The notes under the pieces: model-generated
The model's database searches: none
What the model saw: only the letters and a program-made list of their open reading frames with translations
What the model was told of the DNA's origin: nothing
Made by a program: the position numbers and the translations under genes
Part shown: one piece after another, positions 54,520-63,158 of the stretch
Position numbering within the stretch: position 1 is the first letter of the stretch
Layout of the letters: each line of letters opens with the position of its first letter
Source: Caminicella sporogenes DSM 14501
GTDB lineage: Bacteria; Bacillota; Clostridia; Peptostreptococcales; Caminicellaceae
NCBI RefSeq assembly: GCF_900142285.1
Contig: NZ_FRAJ01000003.1
Location: 1-64,000 of the forward strand
Reading direction: 5' to 3'
DNA: 64,000 bases

Positions 54520-55491
54520 GTGAGTGAAAAAATAATGTATGAATGTATTGATGCCGGTAGTGAATACTGCCCATGTTATTTAGCAGAAACAAATGATTGT
54601 ATTACATGTTCACACTTACAGGGAAAAAGTTTTTGTGACTGCAATTGGAGGGGGGTTTGTATTTATCAAGAATATGTTTGGAATAATAAAAAAGCAAAAG
54701 AAACTAGAAAATCTTTTAATGGAAAAATTTTAGAAAAAAAATTTATTGGAAAAAATTTAATCATATTTAAAATTGCAGTCTTAAAAACTTTAGCAAGACA
54801 GTTAAAGCAGCCGGGTTCTTATGTATTTGTAAGAAATCCCGATAAATCTGAGTATTTTGATGTACCTATGTCAGTTATGTATTCAGATGAAAACACAGGT
54901 GAAATTCATATAGCGGTACAAATAATAGGAAGCAAAACAAAATCATTGATAGATTTAGAAGATGAAATAATAGTTCGAGGACCTTATTGGAATGGACTTT
55001 TTGGTATAAAAGCTCTTAAAACTACTTTAAATTCAAATACATTAGTAGTTGCAAGAGGAGTAGCATTAGCTCCAGCTGTTTTAGTTTCTAAGTATTTAGT
55101 TAAAAACAATAATAAAGTTACATTAATTTTGGATAGGGGAAAATTGGAAGAAATATTTATTTATGAATATTTAAACAAATTAAATGCTATTGTAATTGAA
55201 TCGGATATCACTTCAGAAAGTGGAAAAATTCTCATAGAAGAATTACTTAAAAATAATAAATATGAGCTCTGCTACAGTGGTGGTTCTGAAAGGCAGCATA
55301 AAGAAATAAACAAGCTATTGTTAAAATTTTCACCTGAAACAAAATATGTTATTTCAAATAATAAAAAAATATGTTGTGGTGAAGGAATTTGTGGTTCATG
55401 TGCAGTTAAAATAGGAGAAAATATTATAAAAACCTGTAAAGCACAGATAGATTCTGCTTATATAGTCAGAAAGGGGGAAGAAGATAGATGA
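54520..55491 (+). CDS. PyrK-like iron-sulfur flavoprotein (electron-transfer subunit)
   Basis: 323 residues. The N-terminal 47 residues hold eight Cys (9, 17, 19, 27, 30, 39, 41, 47) that could bind an iron-sulfur cluster. An FNR-like FAD/NAD-binding domain follows (about 60-270), and the C-terminus has a 2Fe-2S site CCGEGICGSC plus a last Cys 12 residues later, as in PyrK. It overlaps the next FAD oxidoreductase by four bases (ATGA), so the two are a complex. No pyrD is adjacent, so dihydroorotate is an unlikely substrate. Confidence 0.8.
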   Translation: MSEKIMYECIDAGSEYCPCYLAETNDCITCSHLQGKSFCDCNWRGVCIYQEYVWNNKKAKETRKSFNGKILEKKFIGKNLIIFKIAVLKTLARQLKQPGSYVFVRNPDKSEYFDVPMSVMYSDENTGEIHIAVQIIGSKTKSLIDLEDEIIVRGPYWNGLFGIKALKTTLNSNTLVVARGVALAPAVLVSKYLVKNNNKVTLILDRGKLEEIFIYEYLNKLNAIVIESDITSESGKILIEELLKNNKYELCYSGGSERQHKEINKLLLKFSPETKYVISNNKKICCGEGICGSCAVKIGENIIKTCKAQIDSAYIVRKGEEDR

Positions 55492-56768
55492 CTAAAGTCA
55501 TAATAATTGGCGGAGGATGGGCAGGCTGTGCAGCAGCAGTAACTGCTAAAAAAGCTGGTGCAGACGTATTATTGTTAGAACGGACAGATATGCTTTTAGG
55601 ACTTGGAAATGTTGGAGGAATAATGAGAAATAATGGAAGATATACAGCTGCTGAAGAAGCTATTTTACTGGGTGCAGGTGATTTGTTTAAATTGACAGAT
55701 AAAGCATCAAGACATGTAAATATAGATTTTCCCGGACATAAACATGCTAGTTTATATGATGTATGCAAAATGGAACCAATGGTTAGAAGATATTTAATTG
55801 AAATGGGAATAGAAATTAAATTTAAAACACGTGTTGTAGATGTTCAAATGAAGGATAATACTATAAATGGAATAGTTCTTGCAAATAATGATATAATTTA
55901 TGGAGATGTATTTATAGAAACTACGGGTTCAACAGGTCCTATGGGAAACTGCTTGAAATATGGTAATGGATGTGCTATGTGTATACTTAGATGTCCTACA
56001 TTTGGACCAAGGGTAAGTATCAGTATGAAAGCAGGTATAGAAGATATACTTGGAAAGAGAAGTGATGGTTCATATGGTGCGTTTAGTGGTTCATGTAAGC
56101 TGAATAAAGATTCTTTAAGTGAGGAAATTGTAAGAGAATTAAATGAAAAAGGAGTAGTAATACTTCCTCTACCTAAAGAAGATATAAATTTAGATAAACT
56201 AAAAGTAAAGGTTTGTCAGCAATATGCTTTAAAAGAATTTGCCGAAAATATTATACTACTCGATACAGGTCATGCAAAACTTATGGCACCTTTTTATCCA
56301 TTAGAAAAATTAAGAAAGATAAAAGGATTAGAAAATGCAAGATTTGAAGACCCTTATTCAGGAGGTATAGGAAATTCTATAAGATATTTGTCTATTGCAC
56401 CTAGAGAAAATTCTATGAAAGTAAAAGGTATTGACAATTTATTTTGTGCTGGTGAAAAATCTGGTCTTTTCGTTGGACATACCGAAGCAATAGTTACAGG
56501 AAGCTTAGCAGGACATAATAGTGTTAGACATGAAAAAGGACTGAAACTGCTTGAACTGCCTGTTAATATAGCTATTGGAGATTTAATTTCATTTGCAAAT
56601 AAAAAAATTAAAGAGGAAGATGGACTAAAAAATAGATTTACATTTGCTGGTTCAGTATATTTTGATAGAATGAAAGAGCTTAACTTATATTCAACTGATA
56701 GAGAATTTCTTAAAAAGAAGATAAAAAGATTGAACTTAATAAATATTTTTGAAGAAAAGATAGTTTAA
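55488..56768 (+). CDS. FAD-dependent oxidoreductase partner
   Basis: 426 residues. Dinucleotide-binding motif GGGWAGCAAAVTAKKAG (residues 8-24), and a C-terminal FAD segment IDNLFCAGEKSGLFVGHTEA, as in GidA/TrmFO-like and thioredoxin-reductase-like flavoproteins. A Cys cluster CAMCILRCPTFGP lies near residue 160-175. Translation overlaps the preceding PyrK-like gene. The substrate is unknown; with an electron-transfer subunit it may link NADH or ferredoxin to a small molecule. Confidence 0.8.
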   Translation: MTKVIIIGGGWAGCAAAVTAKKAGADVLLLERTDMLLGLGNVGGIMRNNGRYTAAEEAILLGAGDLFKLTDKASRHVNIDFPGHKHASLYDVCKMEPMVRRYLIEMGIEIKFKTRVVDVQMKDNTINGIVLANNDIIYGDVFIETTGSTGPMGNCLKYGNGCAMCILRCPTFGPRVSISMKAGIEDILGKRSDGSYGAFSGSCKLNKDSLSEEIVRELNEKGVVILPLPKEDINLDKLKVKVCQQYALKEFAENIILLDTGHAKLMAPFYPLEKLRKIKGLENARFEDPYSGGIGNSIRYLSIAPRENSMKVKGIDNLFCAGEKSGLFVGHTEAIVTGSLAGHNSVRHEKGLKLLELPVNIAIGDLISFANKKIKEEDGLKNRFTFAGSVYFDRMKELNLYSTDREFLKKKIKRLNLINIFEEKIV

Positions 56769-56804
56769 TTTTAAAAATTACAAATGATGAAGGAGATATG
56801 CAGT

Positions 56805-57512
56805 ATGAGATTGCAAAAATATATTGCTATGGCAGGTATTGCTTCAAGACGAAAAGCTGAAGAATATATAAAACAGGGAAAAGTAAAAGTAAATGGAAAG
56901 ATAGTTACAGAAATGGGAGTAAAAATTGACCCAGATAAAGATGAAGTTTATTTTAATGGCAAAAAAGTATTTATACAAGATAAAAAAATATATATAATGT
57001 TAAATAAGCCGGAAGGATATGTAACTACACTTTCTGATGAATTTAACAGACCAAAAGTTATTGATTTGATAAGTGGAATTGATGAAAGAATTTATCCTAT
57101 TGGAAGATTAGATTATAATACATCTGGTTTGTTATTATTAACTAATGATGGAGATTTGACTAATAAATTAACTCATCCTAAAAATCATATTGATAAAATT
57201 TATATAGCTAAAATAAAAGGAATTATAACAGCAGAAAAGATGAAAAAATTTTGCAGTGGAATTGACATTGGTGGATATATTACAGCTCCAGCAAATATAA
57301 AATTGATAGAAAAATATAAAAAGAATTGTTTAGTAAAAATTATAATTCATGAAGGTAAAAATAGACAAATTAGAAGAATGATGGATATACTAGGTCATCC
57401 AGTTATAACTTTAAAGAGAATAGCCATAGGAAAATTATCTTTGGGAAATTTAAAAAAAGGCAGTTGGAGATATTTGAGTGAAAAAGAGGTAAATTATTTA
57501 AAATCAATATAA
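56805..57512 (+). CDS. rluB: RluB/RsuA-type 23S rRNA pseudouridine synthase
   Basis: 235 residues. S4 RNA-binding domain (residues 1-60, LQKYIAMAGIASRRKAEEYI) then the catalytic domain with the Asp in GRLDYNTSGLLLLTNDG and EGKNRQIRRM. Family members modify U2605 in 23S rRNA. Start ATG 56805 is fixed by AAGGAG at 9 bases; ATGs at 56784 and 56787 lie upstream of that site. Confidence 0.9.
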   Translation: MRLQKYIAMAGIASRRKAEEYIKQGKVKVNGKIVTEMGVKIDPDKDEVYFNGKKVFIQDKKIYIMLNKPEGYVTTLSDEFNRPKVIDLISGIDERIYPIGRLDYNTSGLLLLTNDGDLTNKLTHPKNHIDKIYIAKIKGIITAEKMKKFCSGIDIGGYITAPANIKLIEKYKKNCLVKIIIHEGKNRQIRRMMDILGHPVITLKRIAIGKLSLGNLKKGSWRYLSEKEVNYLKSI

Positions 57513-57517
57513 AATTT

Positions 57518-57581
57518 GTTAAGAGTTGTTCAAGAAATTTTTCAATTAATTGCTGGCAACTCTTAACTTCTTGATTTTTTT
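57518..57581 (+). terminator. Terminator after rluB
   Basis: GTTAAGAGTTG (57518-57528) pairs with CAACTCTTAAC (57557-57567), perfect 11 bp with a long loop; T-run near 57575. Confidence 0.65.
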
Positions 57582-57618
57582 AATTCAAAAGAAAAGGTAA
57601 GGTGGAAGGTGAAAAAAT

Positions 57619-58089
57619 ATGATAAAAATAGAAATACCGTCTGAAAAAGATAAAATTTGCATTAGTAATCTTTTATATGAATGTAAATATAAAGAAATAA
57701 ATTTAGATGAAAAAATTAATAACTCTATGGCAGTATACGATGGTAATGATTTAATTGGTTTTGCAAGTTACATATATGTAGAAGATGATAATATGGGAAT
57801 TATTGATATTATAGCAGTAAAGGAAGAATTTCGTGGACAGTATATAGGTGATGGACTTATAAAAGCTCTTTTAAATTTAGCTGATAAAAGAGGAATATCT
57901 AAAATTTATGTAATATCAGATTCTGTAAATTCTCTGTTTTTTAAAAAAGTAGGTTTTACAAAGAGAAATGGAAGTGTTTATAAGAACTTAAGAAAGTATT
58001 TAAGTCTTAATTATGATGAAGGTAATATAGAAATTTTTGAAGCAAAACTGCCAGACTTTTTTAATAAATCATGCAAGTCAAATTTGTAA
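57619..58089 (+). CDS. GNAT-family N-acetyltransferase
   Basis: 156 residues. The GNAT core is IIDIIAVKEEFRGQYIGDGLIKALLNLADKRG (about residues 62-93) with the R/Q-x-x-G-x-G/A acetyl-CoA loop (RGQYIGDG). The second part KIYVISDSVNSLFFKKVGF is typical. Substrate unknown. It ends 16 bases before mnmM. Confidence 0.85.
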   Translation: MIKIEIPSEKDKICISNLLYECKYKEINLDEKINNSMAVYDGNDLIGFASYIYVEDDNMGIIDIIAVKEEFRGQYIGDGLIKALLNLADKRGISKIYVISDSVNSLFFKKVGFTKRNGSVYKNLRKYLSLNYDEGNIEIFEAKLPDFFNKSCKSNL

Positions 58090-58105
58090 TTTTGGAGGTG
58101 TAAAA

Positions 58106-58693
58106 ATGCAAGCTATATATTTGAATAAGGCAACTCAATTAGCAAAAGACATAATAAAAAAGGTAGTGAAATCAGGAGATGTAGTGGTAGATGCAACAAT
58201 TGGAAATGGAAATGATACAGTTTTTTTATGTAATCTAGTTGGAGACAGCGGGAAAGTATATGGATTTGATATTCAGAAAAAAGCAGTCATGACAACTATA
58301 AAAAAACTTGAAATGGAAAATGTAATTGATAGAGCAGTTATAATAGAAGATGGTCATGAAAATATTGACAAATATGTAAAAGAAGAAGTTTCTGCAATTA
58401 TGTTCAACTTAGGTTATCTGCCAAAGGCTGATCACAACATAACGACAAAATATAATACGACTATTGAGGCTATAAAAAAGGGAATAAAAGTTTTGAAATT
58501 AAATGGTGTGATGACTATAGTTGTTTATCCCGGACATAAGGAAGGATTTGAAGAAAAAATTAAATTATTAGAATTTCTGGAAAAAATTGACCAAAAATAT
58601 ATAAATGTTTTAAAACTTGAGTTTATTAATCAAATTAACAATCCCCCTTTTGTTTTAGCTTTAGAAAAAAAGTCAAAAGACGTAGTTTTTTAA
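58106..58693 (+). CDS. mnmM: tRNA U34 methyltransferase MnmM (YtqB)
   Basis: 195-residue Rossmann SAM methyltransferase of the YtqB group (rRNA_methylase Pfam), recently shown to complete mnm5(s2)U34 in Firmicute tRNA. Motifs: DATIGNGNDTVFL (SAM loop), GFDIQKKAV, FNLGYLPKADHNITT, and VYPGHKEG. ATG 58106 follows GGAGGTG at 7 bases; the frame from 58037 overlaps the GNAT gene and has no ribosome site. It overlaps the next convergent gene by four bases. Confidence 0.88.
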   Translation: MQAIYLNKATQLAKDIIKKVVKSGDVVVDATIGNGNDTVFLCNLVGDSGKVYGFDIQKKAVMTTIKKLEMENVIDRAVIIEDGHENIDKYVKEEVSAIMFNLGYLPKADHNITTKYNTTIEAIKKGIKVLKLNGVMTIVVYPGHKEGFEEKIKLLEFLEKIDQKYINVLKLEFINQINNPPFVLALEKKSKDVVF

Positions 58694-59328
58694 CAGCTGC
58701 TGTGAAGATAAATTTTTTGAGGTCTTATACTAGTAAACTCTATTATTTTTACATAACTATTATCATTAATACGTCGATTGCATTTTAAGCATATATACTT
58801 TGATTTATTTATTTTTTGATAGGAAATATTTATGGGTAGATTGCCGTATTTTTGCCAACTTTTCCAGCCGGTTTTACAAAGTTTTACTCTATTTTCATAA
58901 TCTGCATATACCCAGCAAAGTATTCTGTGAAAATGAAAAGGATATTTAGTATAACTAATATATCTTTTTGGAAAGCCTAGATTTATTGCATAATTTTCAA
59001 ATGTTTTTTCAATTTTAGATTGTAGGGGTTCTTCAATTTTTGTATTAGTAAAATTATAATGATTGTTTTTAAGCCAAATTCTCAATTTATCAAACATATA
59101 CCCTCTACAGACAAAAATGTTTTCATTTTGTCTTACATCGAGCTTATTAAATAAATTTGAAACAATATCAACTACTTTATCTAAATAAGATTTTTTTTTG
59201 AATAAGCTGGGAGAATAGTATTCAAGAGGAATGACATCATAGAGAAATTCACCCGATTCTGTTCTCATTATTCCAATAATAGTTCCGCCTATTAAACTTC
59301 CGCTGCCTGAATCATCAATAAGTATCAA
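58690..59328 (-). CDS. Conserved hypothetical protein with a C-terminal Cys pair
   Basis: 212 residues. N-terminal MILIDDSGSGSLIGGTIIGI resembles RNase-H-fold starts with acid residues near a glycine-rich strand. The C-terminus YICLKCNRRI (C-x2-C) with HSSC at the very end suggests a zinc site (C-x2-C...H-x2-C). Function unknown. ATG at 59328 with AGGAGTG upstream on the minus strand. Convergent with mnmM and divergent from surE. Confidence 0.65.
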   Translation of the reverse strand: MILIDDSGSGSLIGGTIIGIMRTESGEFLYDVIPLEYYSPSLFKKKSYLDKVVDIVSNLFNKLDVRQNENIFVCRGYMFDKLRIWLKNNHYNFTNTKIEEPLQSKIEKTFENYAINLGFPKRYISYTKYPFHFHRILCWVYADYENRVKLCKTGWKSWQKYGNLPINISYQKINKSKYICLKCNRRINDNSYVKIIEFTSIRPQKIYLHSSC

Positions 59329-59450
59329 AATATCACTCCTATCATAGAATGAATATGTATTTATTATTTGAATAATATTACTTAACTATGAGTTATAAAT
59401 TTTTATAATTTTTAATTTTATTAATTACAACATAGTAAGGAAGTGAAAAA

Positions 59451-60215
59451 ATGAAAGTATTAGTTACAAATGATGATGGCATATTTGCTGAAGGTATATA
59501 TAAACTAGCTAAAAAATTAAGCGAAAAGTTTGATGTCTATGTAGTAGCTCCAGATAGACAGAGGAGTGCTACTGGACATGCAATTACTATGCATCATCCA
59601 TTAAGGGTAAATAAAGTCAAATTTTTTGATACCGATATTTTAGCTTGGGCTGTAAACGGAACACCTACAGATTGTGTAAAACTAGGAATAGAAGCTATTT
59701 TAGATATTAAACCTGATATAATAATTTCTGGAATTAATGACGGTCCTAATCTTGGAACAGATGTACTTTATTCTGGAACTGTTTCAGCAGCTATTGAAGG
59801 AGCTATACATGGATTTAAATCTTTAGCAATATCAATGGTTAGTAAAAAAGATATAGATTATGATTTTGGTGCAGATTTTAGCTTGAAAATTGCTGAAAAA
59901 TTGCTTGAAAAAGAACTTCCAAATAATACTTTATTAAATATTAATATTCCAGACTGCAGCAGGCAAGAAGTCAAAGGTATAAAGGTAACTACTTTAGGAA
60001 TTAGAAGATATAAAAACTCTTTTATTAAAAGAATAGACCCTAGAGGGCAAGAATATTACTGGTTAGGTGGTGAAATAGTAAAAGAAATTCAAAATGAATC
60101 ATCAGATATAGCTTGTGTAGAAGACAATTATATTTCAATAACTCCTATTCATTTTGATTTGACTAAATTTGAAGCAATAGAAGAAATTAAAAAATGGGAT
60201 TTAAAAAGTATTTAG
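59451..60215 (+). CDS. surE: 5'/3'-nucleotidase SurE
   Basis: 254 residues. Metal-binding VTNDDGI (residues 5-11), SATGHAI, SGINDGPNLGTDVLYSGTVSAA-type core (positions about 95-115). It dephosphorylates nucleoside monophosphates and short polyphosphate, often as a stress response. ATG with AAGGAAG. Ends at a terminator. Confidence 0.95.
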   Translation: MKVLVTNDDGIFAEGIYKLAKKLSEKFDVYVVAPDRQRSATGHAITMHHPLRVNKVKFFDTDILAWAVNGTPTDCVKLGIEAILDIKPDIIISGINDGPNLGTDVLYSGTVSAAIEGAIHGFKSLAISMVSKKDIDYDFGADFSLKIAEKLLEKELPNNTLLNINIPDCSRQEVKGIKVTTLGIRRYKNSFIKRIDPRGQEYYWLGGEIVKEIQNESSDIACVEDNYISITPIHFDLTKFEAIEEIKKWDLKSI

Positions 60216-60239
60216 CACTTTAAATAAGTGCTATTTTTT
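60214..60239 (+). terminator. Terminator after surE
   Basis: AGCACTT (60214-60220) pairs with AAGTGCT (60226-60232), 5-base loop, T-run. Confidence 0.75.
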
Positions 60240-60406
60240 ATTGTATACAGATATAAAATTAAACTGTCATACTAAAATTAAGGGATACAAAATGCAATTT
60301 TAGTTTCATTTTTCAAAATAAACTAAATTAAAATGAAATTTTTATTGCATTATTATTGTAAAATTGTTATTATTTATTTGAAGATATTTTGAAGGGGGTT
60401 CAAAAG

Positions 60407-60625
60407 TTGAATCAGAATAAAAATGATATTATTTTGAAGGTAGAAAGAGAATTATGTAAAGGCTGTAGAATATGTGTTGAATTTTGTCCAAAAGACGTTT
60501 TAGCCATAGCCGAAGATAATAAGATAATTATTAAAAATATTGAAAATTGTATAAAATGTGGTTTGTGTGAGATGAGATGTCCTGATTATGCTATTTATTT
60601 AGGAGGTATTGATGATGAGCAATAA
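60407..60625 (+). CDS. korD: 2-oxoacid:ferredoxin oxidoreductase, delta (ferredoxin) subunit
   Basis: 72 residues with two 4Fe-4S motifs, CKGCRICVEFCPK and CIKCGLCEMRCPD. It passes electrons from the TPP enzyme to ferredoxin. The TTG at 60407 (MNQNKND) fits the ribosome site AAGGGGG; the TTG at 60389 lies before it. It overlaps korA by 11 bases. Confidence 0.9.
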   Translation: MNQNKNDIILKVERELCKGCRICVEFCPKDVLAIAEDNKIIIKNIENCIKCGLCEMRCPDYAIYLGGIDDEQ

Positions 60626-61754
60626 AAATATAAAGTTAATGCAAGGAAATGAAGCCTGTGTAGAAGCTGCGATATTTGCAGGAATGAGATTTTATAGTGG
60701 ATACCCAATCACACCTTCAACAGAAATAGCTGAAATTTCTGCTGTTAAATTGCCAAAAGTTGGAGGTAAATTTATTCAAATGGAAGATGAAATAGGTGGT
60801 ATAGCAGCTGCCATTGGAGCATCACTAGCAGGATTAAAATCTATGACTGCTACAAGCGGACCGGGATTTTCATTAAAACAGGAAAATATAGGTTATGCTG
60901 CAATAGCTGAAATACCTCTAGTTATTGTAGATGTTCAGAGGGGTGGACCAAGTACAGGACTTCCTACTGCACCAGCACAAGGTGATGTTATGCAAGCTAG
61001 ATGGGGAACACATGGAGACCATCCTGTTATAGCATTAAGTCCTTCTTCTGTTAAAGAAACTTTTGATTTGACTATAAGAGCATTTAATTTAGCTGAAAAA
61101 TATAGAACGCCAGTAATACTTTTAACTGATGAAGTTGTAGGACACATGAGAGAAAAAATAGAAATTCCTAATAAAGACGAAATAGAGATAATAGATAGAA
61201 AAAAACCTGAAGATAAAGATGAAAATTATTTACCTTATGATGTAAAAGAAGGAGAACTTGTTCCAGCAATGGCTGCTTTCGGAGATGGACACAGATTTCA
61301 TGTTACAGGACTTATTCACGATGAAACAGGCTTTCCTAGCAACAGTTCACAGGTAGCTGAAAAATTATTGAACAGACTTATGGATAAAATTAATAAAAAT
61401 TTGGAAGATATTATCGATTATGAACAGTTTATGACTGATGATGCTGAAATAGTTATCTTATCTTATGGAAGCAGTGCAAGGTCTGCAAAAAGTGCAGTAA
61501 AGAAGCTAAGAGAAGCTGGTATAAAAGTAGGATTATTTAGACCTATTACAATATGGCCTTTTCCTGAAAAAGAAGTTTATGAATTGAGCAAAAAAGTTAA
61601 ATCAATTGTAGTAGCAGAAATGAATTTAGGACAATTAGTTCTAGAAGTTGAAAGAGTTGTTAAAGAAAATTGTAAAGTGCATCATATAGGAAAGGCTAAT
61701 GGAGAAGTTATTACTCCTAATGAAATCGTTAACATGGTTAAGGAGGTTTTATAA
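60615..61754 (+). CDS. korA: 2-oxoacid:ferredoxin oxidoreductase, alpha subunit
   Basis: 379 residues. GYPITPSTEIAE near residue 25-36 and EDEIGGIAAAIGASLAG in the pyrimidine-binding domain, then GPGFSLKQENIG. The C-terminal domain (IVILSYGSSARSAKSAV) is the usual domain II. The arrangement delta-alpha-beta-gamma matches 2-oxoglutarate oxidoreductase (Kor) or the branched-chain Vor; substrate is not decided. Starts at ATG 60615 (or 60612) inside korD. Confidence 0.9.
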   Translation: MSNKNIKLMQGNEACVEAAIFAGMRFYSGYPITPSTEIAEISAVKLPKVGGKFIQMEDEIGGIAAAIGASLAGLKSMTATSGPGFSLKQENIGYAAIAEIPLVIVDVQRGGPSTGLPTAPAQGDVMQARWGTHGDHPVIALSPSSVKETFDLTIRAFNLAEKYRTPVILLTDEVVGHMREKIEIPNKDEIEIIDRKKPEDKDENYLPYDVKEGELVPAMAAFGDGHRFHVTGLIHDETGFPSNSSQVAEKLLNRLMDKINKNLEDIIDYEQFMTDDAEIVILSYGSSARSAKSAVKKLREAGIKVGLFRPITIWPFPEKEVYELSKKVKSIVVAEMNLGQLVLEVERVVKENCKVHHIGKANGEVITPNEIVNMVKEVL

Positions 61755-61755
61755 A

Positions 61756-62577
61756 GTGACTAGTAAGCTAATTAAAAAGTATTTTAGAGAAAATAATTTA
61801 CCTCATATATGGTGTCCGGGATGTGGGCATGGAATACTTATGAGAGCAGTTGCTAAGGCGATAGATAATCTTGGACTTGATAAAGATAAAGTTTGTATAG
61901 TATCAGGAATAGGTTGTTCATCAAGAGCACCTGGTTATATGGATTTTAATACTCTTCATACTACCCATGGTAGAGCTTTAGCTTTTGCTACGGGAGTAAA
62001 ACTAGCAAAGCCAGAATTGGAAGTTATTGTAATTACTGGTGATGGAGATTGTGCGGCAATTGGAGGTAATCATTTAATACATGCAGCTAGAAGAAATATT
62101 AATATTACAACAATAGTATTTAATAACAATATTTATGGTATGACAGGAGGACAATATTCTCCAACAACACCTAAAAATGAATTTGGTACAACTGCTCCTT
62201 ATGGTAATATAGATAGACCTTTTGATATTCCGGGTTTGGCAGCTGCAGCAGGTGCTACATATGCTGCTAGGGGAACTGCATATCATGTTAATCAATTAAT
62301 CAAATTGATAGAAAATGGAATAAAGAATAAAGGTTTTTCATTAATTGAAGGTATTAGTGTATGTCCAACATATTATGGTAGAAAAAATAAAAAAGGTTCT
62401 GCTGTAGATATGATGAAGTGGTTAAAAGACCATGCAGTTGATATTAAGGTAGCAGAAAAATTACCTAAAGAAAAACTTGAAGGAAAATTTTTAATAGGCG
62501 AATTTAAAAATATTACTGAACCGGAGTATACTGAAGAATATATGAAAATTATAGAAAGATGTCAAAAGGAGAGATAG
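61756..62577 (+). CDS. korB: 2-oxoacid:ferredoxin oxidoreductase, beta subunit (TPP-binding)
   Basis: 273 residues. Contains CPGCGHG (cluster-binding Cys), GIGCSSRAPGYMDF, and the TPP/Mg motif GDGDCAAIGGNHLIHAA. GTG 61756 has AAGGAGG 9 bases upstream; the frame from 61699 overlaps korA and is spurious. It closes one base before the korC start. Confidence 0.92.
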   Translation: MTSKLIKKYFRENNLPHIWCPGCGHGILMRAVAKAIDNLGLDKDKVCIVSGIGCSSRAPGYMDFNTLHTTHGRALAFATGVKLAKPELEVIVITGDGDCAAIGGNHLIHAARRNINITTIVFNNNIYGMTGGQYSPTTPKNEFGTTAPYGNIDRPFDIPGLAAAAGATYAARGTAYHVNQLIKLIENGIKNKGFSLIEGISVCPTYYGRKNKKGSAVDMMKWLKDHAVDIKVAEKLPKEKLEGKFLIGEFKNITEPEYTEEYMKIIERCQKER

Positions 62578-62578
62578 T

Positions 62579-63118
62579 ATGGCTATGCAAACAGAAATAA
62601 GATTAACAGGTTCTGGTGGACAAGGGCTTATCCTTGGTGGTATAATATTAGCTGAAGCTGCTATACTTCAAGGTCATAATGCAATACAATCTCAGTCTTA
62701 TGGTCCAGAAGCAAGAGGCGGAGCAAGTAAAGCAGAAGTAATAATTAGTGAAAATGAAATAGATTTTCCAAAAGTTGAAAAAGCAGATATACTACTTGCA
62801 CTTACACAAGTAGCATTTGATAAATATAAAGATTCTCTAAAAGAAGACGGAATATTAGTTGTAGATTCTTCAATAGAAATTTCAGAAAACTTAAAAGCAA
62901 AAAAAATTGTATCAGCGCCAATACTTAAAACTGCATCTGATGTAGTTGGTAAGAGTATGGTTGCCAATATAGTTGCTTTAGGTGTAATACAAGAATTATC
63001 AAATATTGTAACTAAAGAAGAACTTGAAAAGGCAGTTTTAAATAGAGTTCCAAAGGGAACAGAAGAGTTAAATAGAAAAGCTTTAGAAGAAGGATATAAA
63101 TTAGTAAAGAGTGTATAA
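62579..63118 (+). CDS. korC: 2-oxoacid:ferredoxin oxidoreductase, gamma subunit
   Basis: 179 residues. GSGGQGLILGG (residues 11-21) and QSYGPEARGGASKAEV are characteristic of the gamma domain. Last gene of korDABC. A second ATG lies two codons in; either is possible. Complex acts in the cytoplasm, producing acyl-CoA, CO2 and reduced ferredoxin. Confidence 0.92.
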   Translation: MAMQTEIRLTGSGGQGLILGGIILAEAAILQGHNAIQSQSYGPEARGGASKAEVIISENEIDFPKVEKADILLALTQVAFDKYKDSLKEDGILVVDSSIEISENLKAKKIVSAPILKTASDVVGKSMVANIVALGVIQELSNIVTKEELEKAVLNRVPKGTEELNRKALEEGYKLVKSV

Positions 63119-63158
63119 TATTTAAGAAATAAAAAAGTATTTTTAAGGGGTATTACAA

